The notes under the pieces were generated by a model. The model was given only the letters and a program-made list of their open reading frames with translations, was not told the origin of the DNA and ran no database searches. DNA of 64,000 nucleotides. Source: Gelatoporia subvermispora B (taxonomy: Eukaryota > Basidiomycota > Agaricomycetes > Polyporales > Gelatoporiaceae). Below are positions 36,598 to 49,317 of the stretch, one piece after another. The position numbers were made by a program, and so were the translations under genes. The first letter of the stretch is position 1. The number at the start of each line of letters is the position of its first letter. The stretch lies in assembly GCA_000320605.2 (NCBI GenBank), contig KB445796.1:1621698-1685697 (forward strand), in the 5' to 3' direction.

Positions 36598-38677
36598 TCA
36601 AATAAGCACTTCGTTAAACGTGACATTTCTTGTGGTTGACTGGTTGGGATTGAGACGGACGACGGCATGACTACGATGTCGTATACGGGACAGCGCTGTA
36701 TATAATTGCCCGTGCGAGAAGACAGGTCGTGTCAGGTCGACTCCAACCACATCGAGGGTCAGACCTTGGCAGCTGTTGAACGTCGTTGCGTAGGCGGGTG
36801 CAAGTGGAAATTGACGTCGAACGAGGATATGGCCAGTGTCCAGCTCGGCGGTGAAGTTGATGCGCGAGATGAGGATGTCTTCGGTGTCGACAACATTCAC
36901 TCCGCCCACGCCACGCAGGCAGCGCACGGTGACGACGCGTTTCCCGATGGAAACAACGACAACTCGGGTATTCTTCACCAAGCCACGATCCGGGGCGAAG
37001 TTGCACATGAGACGGTATACACCATTGATTTTCAAGGTTAACGTGTATGCGGGAACGCCGGGGAGAGACCGTTTCGCAGCTTCCTCCAGAATCAGTTCCG
37101 GGGGCGTGGTATCTTCCTCTTCAAGATCGTCGCCCTCTTTGAGGACGTCTGCAGCGAAGTAGGTTCTCTGTATACCTTCGACCCGGCTGAGAATCTCGTT
37201 GTTGTACCCGTCGACCTGCTTGTTTGTAGGAGCAAGAATTGCGCGCCTAAGGCACGACGCAGGATCTTGCAGAACATCGTTGGGATAGACGAATTGTATC
37301 AGATCTTCTTCATGCATAACTTTCTCTAACATGTCCAATGGCGCCTCCCTGACTAGCCCATCGCCGATGGTGTCCACGAAGTCGGCATAAGGCAGGTCCA
37401 TGGCATTCCGGATGGGCCGTGTAAGGCGGTACACTGCAACCTGCTCCCACAGGGGCGATGACCGAATCGACGCTTCGACTACCTGGTGTCGCGTTCCGTT
37501 GCGAATGACAGGGCAAGTCTGGCGGAAATCCCCGAGAAGAATAACCACTTTCCCACCAAATGGAAGGTCGTTCCGCATGACGCGTCGGCATGTCTCTTCA
37601 ACGCAGGCTAAAACCGAATTGTGCGCCATCGGGGCTTCGTCCCATATAATGACGGATGCTTCCCGTATGAGTTCGCCGCGGGGATCGGATGGTTCTATAG
37701 GTGATACGAGTTTCTCCTTGTTATCCTCGGCCTGGATCGGAACCTGTGGAATGAGGAGGTCAGCTAATGAACGCAGAAATTCGAGTAATTCGCACCCTAA
37801 AGGTTGAATGTGTCGTCTTGCCTCCAGGGTATAGCTGAGCAGCGAATGCCGATGTGGCTGTAGGTAATACAATCTTGCCAAGAGAGCGAAGTTTGTCGCA
37901 TATTGCATTGACGAGGAAAGTCTTGCCCCTTCCTGCCTTGCCATCGACGAATGCACGCAGCGGTCTTTCTTCCTGTACGGCACGAATGATCTCCGTGTAA
38001 ATGACGTGTTGATCATTATTGAGCCTCATCACCGCTGCGTCAGCACGTCTTCCGAGTGCCTCGGCATCCGTACCCCACTGATCGAACTCCAGCTGAACCT
38101 CCCGACTATGAAACGACGGTTCGGGAAGTCGAAAGTCTTTCAGCGTCTTTCTATGGCCCTCCAGCAGTCTCCCAACCTCTTCCAATGCCTGATTGACGCC
38201 TACATTGACATTGTCGCTCTGAAGGATATAATCGTGCGCGAATGCATCTTGGAATGTCTTCCATGTGGAGATGGGCGAAGGTACACGATCGTTGATAAGT
38301 AGATATACAAAGAACATGCGTAGCTGATGTGGCGAGCTGAGCTTTGAGATGGCCTCTTTTAGGGCAGATTCTGCCCTGTGCTCGTCCAAGTAGGAACCCC
38401 GGCTACTTGAAGGCTCTGGAGGAACGTCGACTGGGACGGTGTCCACGGAGGGAGGGTAAAGGAATGATAAAGCTGGTGTTGAGTACTCGCAGCTCCATGA
38501 TGGCCACTGGGACGGAATCCGTAGGGACAAGACTACGTTGAAGGCGACACTTGTCAGCCACAGGAGGGGCTATCGAGGCATCAATTCGGTTTACTCACAA
38601 GCACGAAGGAGGCTGCTACGCGGCAAACCTGTGTAGGCGCTCCGTCTCGCCACTCTACCCATTGTTGCCCTCAGCAT
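36598..38677 (-). CDS. Pif1-type DNA helicase, Helitron-derived, without Rep domain
   Basis: An SF1B 5'-3' helicase of the type carried by Helitron elements. Motifs in order: Walker A AFVDGKAGRGKTFLVN, then GGKTTHSTFR, Walker B ASVIIWDEAPMAHNS, LLGDFRQTCPVI, AILAPTNKQVDGYNNEIL, FNSCQGLTLDVVGVDLTRP and YTALSRIRHR. Start at the upstream ATG 38677 or at 38662: exon 1 (MGRVARRSAYTGL) joins across an intron to LSLRIPSQWPSW. A second intron joins THSTFR to VPIQAEDNKEKL and removes the frame break near 37800. At about 640 residues it lacks the N-terminal Rep nuclease of a complete Helitron transposase. It may be a solo fragment or a captured helicase; cellular Pif1 proteins differ in sequence. Confidence 0.85.
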
Positions 38678-39290
38678 ATGAATGAGAGAAGCAGCGATAA
38701 CTTGTATAAATTGTGAGCGATTTGGTCGAAGCCTCTAGAGAGTCTAAGTGGTGCAAAGGGGAATACAGAGCAGCGGGAGAGCAACTAAAGCAAGGGATTT
38801 GAGACACTGCCTGAGCGCAGTACATAGATATTCACAGGATAACCTAGAGCATTTTGAGGTCAACAGCACAGCGAGGAACACATATTAGTGTGGCAAAACC
38901 TCGAAGATTTTCTGTTCGACCACCTTTCAGCTGAGAAAGGCAGCATATCACGTGATAGACGCGACTGAATCGACGCGCCGGGCGCTTTTTGGCCTCGACG
39001 AGTTCAGCACTTCTGTCCGACCATTCTTCTGTACGACGCTGCGCTCGATGTTATATAAAACACTGAGCCTCCGCATGATAGACCCATCCTTACACCAAGT
39101 ACAGACGAAAGGGCCATTGCCCTTTGCTGGCTGGCTGTCTCCGCTAAACAGCGACGATCACCCGTTGACAAAGGTATCAGAGGTGGGTGCAGATTAGGAG
39201 TATGGAGTACATCCAACACGGGTGGACCGTGAATGTCCATGAAATTTTAGAGGCTCAGTCGAAGGTGGCTATCAAAGTCCGACGAGAGCT
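38678..39290. other. Intergenic between helicase and SND1
   Basis: 613 bases with no supported gene. It should contain the helicase promoter and the SND1 3' region. Confidence 0.4.
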
Positions 39291-42200
39291 TCAGTCATCC
39301 TCCTCGACGTCGCCGAACTCGAAGATACCCATGCGCTCTTTCTTCGCCGTCGCCGTGGCCGCCTGCAACGTCTTGAGCACGCTTGGGTACGCGTGGAGGT
39401 ACCTGCAACCCTTCCGGTCGATGGTGGCCAGACCGTCGCGAAGTATATCTGCGTTGATGCATGCGGTCGGATCTTGTGCGGACGCAGGATCCGTAGGGTC
39501 GATCAGGCGCAGGTGTAAGAGAGAACCCTCCTTGTGATCAACGTTGGCAACGAGTTTACGGCCCTCGCATAGTTGACGGAACCGGTCGACAGCTTCGGTG
39601 AAGTATTCACTGTCGGGGCCGACAAGCTTCACAAAGCTGGTGACAGCGTTAATAGTGCACCCTATGTATGCACTGTGGACGTACCTAAGTTGTGCATCGT
39701 GTGCTTGGCCAGGAAGAGAGCGGAATTTGGGGTCAAGTGGACGAATATTGGCAAAGCTCACGGTGTCTTGATTGCCGTAATCAATGAAGGTGACCTCAGC
39801 TTCCTTCTTGATGGGCGATGCACGGCGAACTTTCGCGCGGTACCATGAGCCATCCGAGAATTTCGCTGACACAAGGTCGCCACCCTTGGGGATGAATGCA
39901 GGGGCAGACGCGATCGTCCTGTGATGCAGGGAGAAGTCGCGCATGAGCTTCTCCAGAGAAGCGATGCCTTGATAGAATAATAAGCTTCTGGCAGGAACCG
40001 GCCAAGGGGAATGGCACACACCCTCAGTGTTCAGTATCTGGACGGAGAAGTTTAAGCCGTTCTTCGTGCGAACGTCGCTTATAATCACGTCTAAGTACTC
40101 CGGTCTGAGCGCCTCGGTCTCCCCTTCCTGAGGGACTTCGACAGCAGCTTCTGCTTCCTCGTCGTACTCTTTCCAGATCTAACGAGAAGATCATGAGCTT
40201 AATGCTATAGTCCAAGGATCATCAAATCGCACGTTGCGCTTTTCCCTCTTGGCTTCCGCCTGTGCAGAACATGTCAATGCACGTTGACGCTGTGTTAATT
40301 CAACTAGAGCGTACCTCTGCGTCGTATAGCTGCTTAGCCCATGGCAAGTTGTCCGCAGAGTATGAGTGTACTGTCGCAAGGCCCTCACGGACTAGAGTGA
40401 CAGCGCCATTCTCAGTCTTATTCAGGTATAGTGCACCGATGAAGCCGCCAGATTTGTCGACATCGTGGATTTCGACATCTACGTCGCGTTGCATGAATTT
40501 GCGTGTTGCGAAGTCGAATGCTTCTTGACCGTAGGGCTCATTTTTCTCGGAAGGATTGCGCGCAGTTCGAGGTGCACGAATGCCTACAGTCTGATCAGCC
40601 GGAGGTCTGTGCATCATTTCTGAGACTTACCACTGAGAACCAAAGTCATGACCTGATTGTCCTTAGGAAGGTAGACCCTGAACAACGTGAGTACTTGGAA
40701 ATTCGACCATTTATTGACTTACTTGTAACGAGATCCAGCAGCGACGTAGTCAACGACAGCTGGGATCTTTCCAAGCCGTTTGAAGCCATTGAGGAATGGC
40801 GCGGCGCGATTGTGGGACTGAACAGAGGAGTAAGTACGGGGCTGAAGTTATATTATAGTGATTGGCAATATCTGACCTCGGAGATGTTGAGGGGCTGCTT
40901 CGGTGGTGGGAACTCCTTGCCGGAGTGGATCCCGCGCAGTTCAGTGAGTGCTCTGTGATTTTGTCAGTATAGTTCGATTCCCGGGACAGAGGGGAGCCGC
41001 ATACATCTGCTCAGCAGCCATTAACTTGTCGAAGTCGGGTGAGCGGTCCTCGTCATCACGCTTGTGGCGGACAACACTTGCAAGACCTTTCTCGATCAAT
41101 TGTTCAGCAATATTCCTACGCATGGCACACGAAATCAGTTCCAGGATCCTAATACGGACAGAAAATCAGTACATACGAGCCTTGATTGCCATAACGGACG
41201 GTGGCGCATTCACGCTCCTCGTATTCGCCTTCCTTGGGACGCACGAAGTCGACCTGGATCTTGACGTGCTTGCCAATGAGCCTCTTCCTGAGGAATTCGC
41301 GCGCTTCCTGGGCGTAGTGAGCTTGCTTAGGGTCTGAAAGTCTGCAAAGATTGTCAGGCGACCCGGGACCAGTAATTCACGTCGTTAGACACTTACTTTG
41401 GACCCCGAGTCGAGCTGAATTGCAAGCGCTTCTCCTTGCCAGATTCCCGGTCGACAACTGAAATCTGATCCGCACTCCAGACACGGATTACAGTGGCATC
41501 GAAGGTACGGGCACTACCGTTCACGGCGGTACCGTTCGCCTTCGCGGGTGCGGTGGCAGTGTTTGCATATAGGTACGCCCGGCGCTCCTTCGCTACCTTC
41601 TCCGCAGCACGTAGGCGTTCCATGCCTCCATTGGAGGCGAGCATACCCGCGTGCCAGTCAACAACACGAGCCAGTCCAGACTGCACAAGAAGCTCAGCAA
41701 TGTTGCCATTGGGGTGTAGCACTAATTTGGGAAGTCAATAACGTTCCCCGGAAGCAAATGACAGTACAGACCTGTGCCGATGAAAATCGTCGCAGGGGGA
41801 GGAGCCGTGCTGGCGCCGGCCTGGAAAGGAGTAGCCGTCGCGTTTGGTAGGGACAGGAGCTGAACGCGAACTGGACGTTGTAGGAGGCGAGATTCGACGA
41901 AGAATCTGGCCTATGTGAAGAATTGAATTGTCAGTAAAGAACGAACGAACTCAATGATCGAATTCTTACTTCTTCTCCCCATGGCTCCGATGGTTCGCCT
42001 TGCTTGCCAGATGCACGTGCGCAGCGAACACCCGCCAATGCGATGTTGGCGAATTGGTGTTCACCGTCTGGCATCAAAAGCCGGATACGCAACGTCGAAC
42101 CGTCCTTGACGGCCTCGACAATCCCTGGACCCCAGCGTGAGGTTGGTGCACCATGAATCAGGGATTAAGATCTAACCATCGAGGAGCTGTCCCTTGTATT

Positions 42201-42959
42201 CCGAGATAAATGCTTGGGAGTCCGTCGGCATCAGATGATGAACGGCTCGAGCCTACGGAATCAGTCAGTACCACTGATCATATGAAGGTGCTTGACACGC
42301 ACTTGCGGCCCATGAGGGTTCCAAACGCCTCTTCCAGATGCCTTCGCTTCGTTCTCGAGGTCCTTTCGGCGAAGGTCCTCCTCAGTGGGATCCCGCTTCA
42401 GGTCTTTCAGCTTGGCCCAGCCATTGCGGAGCAACTCTGAAGCGAGATCTTGGCCATTGAGCTCTGCAGTACCGATGTCTCGTGGGACATCGTCATTGGT
42501 GGGCAGGGAATGAATCACATTGAAAGTCACGGGCTTGCCCACAGCGAGGGTGCGCAGGAACTCTCTAGACTCGAATGCCCATGGCTGGCGGCCGTTTAGT
42601 GCTGAACGTCAGCATCAACGCGTTTCACACACCTCATCTTCGCGAGTGGAAGAGCCCATCCTCGGGGCTTGCAGATCCGACAAGTAGAGCACTCTGTCAA
42701 ACAATTGAACAGATCTGGTGAACCGGCACACGAACACACACACACACCTCTCTTTCGGCAATTGACCATTAGGACCCGGGTTGCCACGCAGAAGCAGCGA
42801 GTCACCGGACAGCACGGCTGGATACTCCACAATGTTCAGGACGAATGAACATATAACGAACGAAGCTGGAATCCATACATTTGATGATCTAGGCGTCACT
42901 GGTCACCGCCGAGTCATCAATTAGAACCTGGGAGGACCACGTACCGCTTTCATAGCCAT
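39291..42959 (-). CDS. SND1: Tudor-staphylococcal nuclease protein (Tudor-SN, p100)
   Basis: A multifunctional RNA-binding protein of splicing, stress granules and RNA decay. ATG at 42959 (MAMKA), then short 5' exons with 50-110-nt introns. It has tandem staphylococcal-nuclease-like OB domains: [53 protein letters not shown] and GRGVWNPHG in the first. Later repeats end in similar strings, for example [18 protein letters not shown]. The Tudor domain is clear at about 39880-39760: [18 protein letters not shown], then [20 protein letters not shown], with the aromatic cage residues present. The C-terminus is a partial fifth SN domain, [12 protein letters not shown] to [17 protein letters not shown]. 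This is the order found in animal and plant Tudor-SN. It is divergently transcribed from the bS6m gene. Confidence 0.92.
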
Positions 42960-43224
42960 AGTTGATATGAGATGCTTTGACAGAAAGACTAGAGAGTTGT
43001 GTGTGTGTGCTAGCAAGAGCTGAGGAATGTACAGGTTGGCGGTCGTGTGTCCTGGATTTTCACGCCATATACGTGTCTCCTCGGGGAAGGCAACTTGTTC
43101 TCACGAGGCTGTTTTCAGTAGCCGCGACACAACGCGACGCAGCGCGACGCTCCTCCTGCTTCGAGTCTTCCCCGAATCACTCGAGCTGCGGCCGAACGGT
43201 TTGCCTGGTCTTATCCGCCCACAA
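42960..43224. promoter_or_regulatory. Shared divergent promoter of SND1 and bS6m genes
   Basis: 265 bases separate the two start codons, so both core promoters must lie here. A (gt)n run occurs near 43000. I cannot identify a specific factor site. Confidence 0.5.
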
Positions 43225-43696
43225 TGCCCTTCTACCAGATGCTATGCATCACCGCTCATTACAGCGAATACGTACGTCAGACTCGCCGCTTCAGCTGTGG
43301 AACTGGACCTCACTAGCGCGCTAGATGCACATTAAAGGACTTGTTACTCAAGCCGCAAAGCATGTGATGGACCAGGGAGGCGTCGTTCGCAAACTCAACT
43401 CGTGGGGAACGTTCTCGTTACCGCAGAGAATGCGAAGGCATAAGAAGTTCTACAATGTCGGGGAGTGAGTGACATAGCGTGTATCATAACATCCCGCCTA
43501 TTGACCGGTCAACAGTTACTGGACCATGCATTTTGACGCTTCGCCAACTACCCTCCGCAGTCTTCACTCGCTCATGCGCAAGGACCAGAGAGTTATACGC
43601 TGGACCACGCTCAAGCTCGGGGAGAAGGTGGAGGACGTCGTCAGGCCACCGTCAAAAACCACATCTGACTACACAGCCGTCCAACGGATGCCATAA
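43225..43696 (+). CDS. MRP17: Mitochondrial small-subunit ribosomal protein bS6m
   Basis: Ribosomal protein S6 of the mitochondrial ribosome. Three exons: about 43225-43272 (MPFYQMLCITAHYSEY), about 43325-43464 (HIKGLVTQAAKHVMDQGGVV, then NSWGTFSLPQRMRRHKKFYN) and about 43516-43696. The third exon begins in DYWTMHFDASPTTLRSLHSL and continues RKDQRVIRWTTLKLGEKVED. Short length (about 120 residues), the internal order and the sequence 'RxLxSWGxxxLPxRMRR' followed by 'YWxMxFDxSP' fit fungal Mrp17/S6 proteins. The protein should be imported to the matrix, although there is no obvious cleavable presequence. The first splice acceptor (tag before ATGCAC) could add or omit one Met codon. The gene is intact. 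Confidence 0.87.
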
Positions 43697-43783
43697 TCTG
43701 GACACGTCTGGGACGTGGTGCGAGCGCTATGTACTCATATTGTTTTCTAATCCTTCAGAGGCTTCTGTGTAGACTATGACTGA

Positions 43784-44820
43784 TCACTTTCTCTTGGAAA
43801 TCCACTCCACGACGTGTAGCAAGCTGGGAACGGTTTCCACTCCATCCAGCACCTCGCCAGGTTCTCGCATTTCTTCCTCTCCTTCAGGGCCCGGCCGCCG
43901 TACTAACAGAGCTGCAATACCGCTGCCCTTTGCGCCATAATAGTCCCTATGGCCCATGCTGGTTGAGTGATGCACTGTCTTGCGAGAGGACGACATACGC
44001 TGCTAATTCGTCTCCGACATGGACTACTTCCTCGGGTCTGACACCCGCTCTTGCACATGCACGGAGATAGATCTCTCGTGAGGGCTTCTCCACACCTTCT
44101 TCCTCGCTAAGAAGAACTGGGTCAAGGAGAGGAAGTACTCCCAGATCCTCAAGAACTGCCCCTTTAATTGGTGTCAGCGACTGAGCGATACCCATCTGCG
44201 TCTCCTAGTCCTTACGCATGCGTGCATCGGTATTGCTAATAAGCCCCGTGCGAATATTGAGAGCTTCCAGCCGCTGCACTGTCATCACATATCAGGAAAC
44301 CACAGCAAGCCGTTAAACCATTTGGGATGACGGACAGGCAGGTAGTGTGTCATCAAACAGTTTATAGCCTTCCTTCGAACTGAATCGATGCAACAAACGA
44401 GGTACAATCTCTCCGAGTGACTTGTCCACAGCTTAGAATTTGATATCAATTATTGCTCGTGACCTAACATCGTTGGCCGCCGACACACTGGGCTCGTAGT
44501 GCTTACCATCGGCATCTGCTCCGGCATCAATAGCTGTTCTCTTGATAACTTCACCCCACCATTCTTGCGCACCGCTCGAATATACTGGTTTTTCCGCTTG
44601 CAATTGCTTCAAGGCTTTTGACGCATATATTGAGCGCAGTGAGATCTCAGACTGTGTGCGATCCGTGCGCAGCCTCACCAGTCTTGAAAGACGACTTCAG
44701 AGCAGTCGGATCTAAACGTCCTAAATACGGTTCAAAGGTTTGCGAGTACTGTACGTAGACAGGCAAGCGGGGGGTTACAGTAGTGAACAAAGCATCGAAC
44801 AACACCAGTCGAATAGCCAT
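43784..44820 (-). CDS. HAD-superfamily hydrolase-like protein (HDHD3/REG-2 type)
   Basis: ATG at 44820 opens directly into the HAD motif I region, MAIRLVLFDALFTTVTPR. Five or so exons follow, all frame-consistent: YSQTFEPYLGRLDP; KQLQAEKPVYSSGAQEWWGE; LLHRFSSKEGYKLFDDTLPA; IRTGLISNTDAR (motif II); VLLSEEEGVEKPSREIYLRA (motif III Lys); EEVVHVGDELAA joined to DYYGAKGSGIAALLVRRPGP (motif IV). The order and length (about 270 residues) fit the HDHD3-like group. In motif I the second Asp of DxD is replaced (D-A-L), which in the family removes the general acid/base of phosphatases, so hydrolytic activity is doubtful. It lies just upstream of the NRPS-like gene 3' end. Confidence 0.8.
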
Positions 44821-45148
44821 GGCGGGCGGTTGGCGATTCTCAGTACTTCACAGTTTGCTGCGAAATGCGAACGCTGATTCCGAACGTCCCACTGTGCCTC
44901 ACGTGGTAAAGCCAAATATTTGTTTGCTGTGGCGTTACCTTGACTCTTGAGTCTAGTGCTTAGCGCTTAGCACTCATTTAACACCCGAGCAAACATTAAT
45001 CACTGGTCGTTTGTACAGGCGACAGCCCGTTCCTCGACTTTCGATTAGAATTGTACGCACCGAACATCATATATACATGTGAACAAGCGACTATTAATTA
45101 CACAGGAGGAAGAGCGCTCTCTGATCGCTACATCCTACGCTTCTCGTA
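44821..45148. other. Intergenic between HAD gene and NRPS-like reductase 3' end
   Basis: 328 bases; HAD promoter and NRPS-like 3' flank. Contains a small repeated 'gtgcttagcgcttagcact' palindrome near 44960-44980. No gene seen. Confidence 0.4.
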
Positions 45149-48100
45149 CTACAACTTAATGTGCCCAATCTTCGCCCAGAAGTCCAACCATTTGAGAACG
45201 TGACTCTGCTCCAGCGGCTTGAGATGTCTTAATACCTCAGAGGCACTAGCAGACTTCTCGGTGGACAGATGTATCTCCGCTGCTCCTACATCGTTCTCAA
45301 AGAACTCCTTCAAGTGCAGGGCGGCAGATTGCGGCAGGGGGCCCCCGTTGACATGAGTACCATCTGTTGATTCTCGTAGGCATTCAACCCATTCATGGTA
45401 CGGAACGAGCGGAAGTCCGAGCCTCTTGGCGATAGGGGAGAATATCGCATTCCATGGCACGGGACGAGGGTGGACGAGGTACAAGACTTTCTCATCAGAG
45501 TGCACCATCTCGAGTAAAATCGAAGCCGCGGAATCCACAGGAACCCATGTGATGTCCTGCATAGGCTTCAGAGGAATCTTTTGGCATACGATTCAACAAA
45601 CCTACCTGGTTTCGGCTGGGTACACGCCCGAAGGTCTGGCTGAGACCCACAATCGCAGGAACCCACTCCTTATAGTTCCATGCACCGACCGCGGAGTCAC
45701 CGGAAAGCTGTCCCACTCGGACAACGGTAGTCTTCAATCCAGCGTACCGCGCCGCCCGATGCAGTAGTTGCTCGGCAATCCACTTGCTCTCGCCATACCC
45801 GGAACCTATGCACACACGGGGATCATCGAAGTGCTTCTCTGCCGCAGGCTCTGGGGTCTGGTAACCTAGCAGCAAATTCATTCAGCGAGTCTTCATTCGT
45901 TAGCGTTGTCTTACTCACTGCGAAGGGAAGAGATCGAACTCGTGAACGTGATACTCGGCGAATACGTGCGTGGCGATCCTGATGCCAGATTGATGATGTG
46001 CCGAACGCCCGCGATCAAAGGCTCAAATGACGGAAGTGCAAGATTGAAGTCGACTCGCCAAGCTAGGTTGCAGAGTGGTCGGCAAACTTCTCCCAACAAG
46101 AATGCAAAGAATAACTCACCATTATGGATGATTGTAGTCACAGATTGCTGAATTTCGTGGTACTCCTTGTTACTCAGACCCAGAAGCGGATCCGCATAGT
46201 CGCACACAAGCATCTGTAGCTTGTCCGACGTTACTGATGTCAAGAGTTGCGGATCCAGTCCCCACAGCTTGAAGGCCTCTCTTTGCCGCGTAGCCGACTC
46301 CGAGTCGGAGCCTGGAGAACTTCTGTTGAGCGCATATATTTTGACGACGTCCGGATTCCGCAGTAGCTGGGCCAGCAAATGGCATCCCAAACGGCCTGTT
46401 GTACCCGTGACTAGAACTACCTCCTCCTTGCGGACATCGGAAGCGTCTGCCTTCGTGCCACCCTTTGCGCGATATTCAAAGCCTGAACCATATTTGTCAA
46501 GCATGGTCTGCATGGCTTGTATCTTGGCGGCAGTTTGTGTATCTGCGTCGAGTGGTCGGTTGTTCGACACCAGCTCCCCTACAAATACACTGAGTGCGCG
46601 TATGTTTGGGTTGGTATACACGAAGTTCGATGGGATTTGATGTAGCGAAAGTTGTGTGGAACTTCGCAGCGCTTGCAGGATGGCGTTGCGAATCCAAGTT
46701 GCTTGCAAGCTGCCGTCCAAATAACCAGTATGGATACGTAACCAAGGGAAAGCGTGATTTTACCTATCACAGCCATTCTGGAAGAGGTCATCCTCGTCAC
46801 GCAATGACTTCGCCAGAGTTCTATCCACGATCGCTCGAACAAAGTTCGCGGTCGCATCCTGCGTCCATTCAGCCGGAGCGGAGACGTCCAACTGCGATGA
46901 GTCTTCCATGGCTATGTACGCCGCATCTATCTCTTCAGAGTAGGCATCGATGCAGACTTGGCGTCGGGGATTTCCTTTCATAGTGAATTCCAAAGGCTTA
47001 GATGGCCGAGTAACCACAATCATCTGTAATGCGTGATAAATGCTGCGCCATTCTGTAAAGAAATCACCACACCTCCTTAAAGATACGCGAGTGCTGGGGA
47101 GCATAATCATTCATTTTCTCAACGGATGACCTATGTCTCACGTGAGTGCGTTCCGGTAACAGTAAATGATATATAGCTCACCAAATCCTGTTTCGGAACT
47201 CGGCCAGCTTCTCTGTGTCTGTGTGGTCGAATGGCTCCCTCGGATGGATCAAGACGCCGTTCTGGAAGCGACCACGCCCGAACATGAGCGCTGCAGCGAT
47301 GTGCGGATCCTTTTGCAAGATCGCCTCTACACAAAGGTCAGCGAATGAGAGGTTAGGTATCACGATCCGCATACCTAAAGGTGCAGGATTGGTCTGGGGC
47401 GTATCCTTTCGGTCAATAATCTGAGGTATAGTGCAATCATCAACGAGATACCTTTTCCCCAGTGGATAGCATCAATTGATCATCTGCCCTTCCGTATACC
47501 CTCCAGCAATCTAGCTTCGTCGGGTGTCGCTGCACGAGATCGTTCGTTGCATATCCGCGCCTGCCCCGCACATTTGCGTTCATGACATTCGGACAATACG
47601 ATGAGGTTTCCTGAAGTCATGGTGGGTTGGTGACCCATTCCCGATATGTTACTGAACGTCCCACTTACAAGGATTACGGCTTCGTAGACATTCTCCAAGC
47701 CCTCCTGTGGAATCATTTCCACGTCGAGGTGTCCGGAAAATCGGAAATACTCCCAATCGTATGTCTTCGATAGATCGGGGGCAAACATGCTCATAACACC
47801 CGCTTCAGTGCTGAATTGATATCAGCGCGCATATGAGCAGGATTCGCGATATAATTGCTTACGATCCATAAAGGACGGTAAGTTTGACGCCATGGTTCAC
47901 CATCAAGTCTGCTGTCGCTCTGTCCAGCGGAGCGCCTCCCGCGATCTGCCGCACTCTGTGAGCCTGGTACTTTCCCGTGAGTCAACCAAATTGTACTTAC
48001 GATGGCTTTCTGCTTCAAGAGAACAGGAAGGGTCGTCGCATCTTTGGCCCAAGCCTTTGCACAGGTTAACGAACGAACATAATATCTGGGATGCGTGCTT

Positions 48101-49317
48101 ATAGGTGGGTCTTACCTCCACAAAAGTAGGCACACAGACTACCACCTCAGAGCCCGTGACTGCGAGAGATTCCAGTACCACATCGGGAGTTGGGAAGATC
48201 GGAGGGAATGATGGACGCAGATATGATACCACAGCACCTGTGGATGGCTACGACAGTTCAGTAATGCCATACTCTTAACTGTTTAGCGATAGACATACCG
48301 GCCAGACCGTGGACAAGACTCCCATTGCATCTTACCGAAAGTCAGCATGATATTCTCACTAAATCTATAAGCACTGACGAAACATGGGCAGTGCTTGGCC
48401 TCCGAACACCGTGCCACATATATCCAACTCTCCATGGTCTATCGGTATCGGTGAGAAGTTACTGGATATTGCGTCTCTGAGGCCGAACATGGACTCACAC
48501 ACTGGTAGTGCACACAACCTTAGCATGTTGAAAGTCTTGACACGGATGGGCTTTGGAAGAGCGGTGGATCCTATGGAGTTATTGTAGGAATGCCAAAAAA
48601 ACCCAATCAGCTCTGTATTCACCAGAAGTATGCAAGATGACGATCGTTTTCTCGTTGTCCATCGAGCCTTTCTCAACGTCCTCATGTTCAGTGCTCTCAC
48701 TATACAAGTCCGTGAATTGCGGCATCGGGACGAGACCGAGCTCGTGGCCCTCTGCGCGCAGTGTGTCGCGTACCTGGCCCGCGAGATGCTGCATCGCAGG
48801 GTCCGGGCTGACAAAGATCTGCCGCATATCGGTCGATCGCACCAGATGAGCAACCGCGGTGACAGAATTCCGCGTCGAGATAGGGAAAGGCGCGTAGCCG
48901 CAATACATGATGCCGATCATGAGCGTAGCACACGTAATTGTGTCTGGACCATAAGTATAATGAGTATGTATCCGGCAAGGCCGAGAATAACTTCGTACAT
49001 ACCAGTTGCAGCGAGTATACCAAGGGTAGGCGAGTCCTGTAGCTTGTCATCCACTAGCTGAGATGTCATACTTGACCTATGTTCATTATGTCGCTGAGCC
49101 AGTTTAGCAGCTCGTCGTATAGCGCGAAACGCCTCGGGATAGTAGATTGTACGAATATTCTTCTGCGCATCTGCAAAACCCAGAGAGGATGTCCCGGGCT
49201 GTGCTGTGCGTGTAATTCGAACATCTCAGGGAACTTGAGGGAGCCATCGAGTGGAGGACGCGTCCACGTGCGGCTGTTGATACCTTGCGGTGCCGATAGG
49301 AGCTTCAAGTCGAGCAT
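45149..49317 (-). CDS. NRPS-like carboxylic acid reductase (adenylation-carrier-reductase)
   Basis: Should activate a carboxylic acid with ATP, load it on a phosphopantetheine arm and reduce the thioester with NADPH to an aldehyde. ATG at 49317 (MLDLKLLSAPQG). The adenylation core is spliced but in order: ILHTSG joined to STALPKPIRV (A3), DICGTVFGGQALPMF, VVVCVPTFVEAWAKD, YGGAPLDRATADLMVNHG, and VLYGSTEAGVMSMFAP (A5). The C-terminal lobe ends in LEFTMKGNPRRQ. Carrier domain: DDLFQNGCDSLQATWIRNAI, Ser as attachment site. Reductase domain: VVLVTGTTGRLGCHLLAQLL (Rossmann), KIYALNRSSPGS, MLVCDYADPLLGLSN, GYGESKWIAEQLL (Y-x3-K pair) and TTVVRVGQLSG, ending KIGHIKL. It is about 1,060 residues with many introns and no break seen. 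The substrate is unknown. Confidence 0.88.

Noticed and set aside
36241..39000. A complete Helitron around the Pif1-type helicase
   Set aside because: No Rep domain and no convincing TC...hairpin-CTRR ends could be seen.
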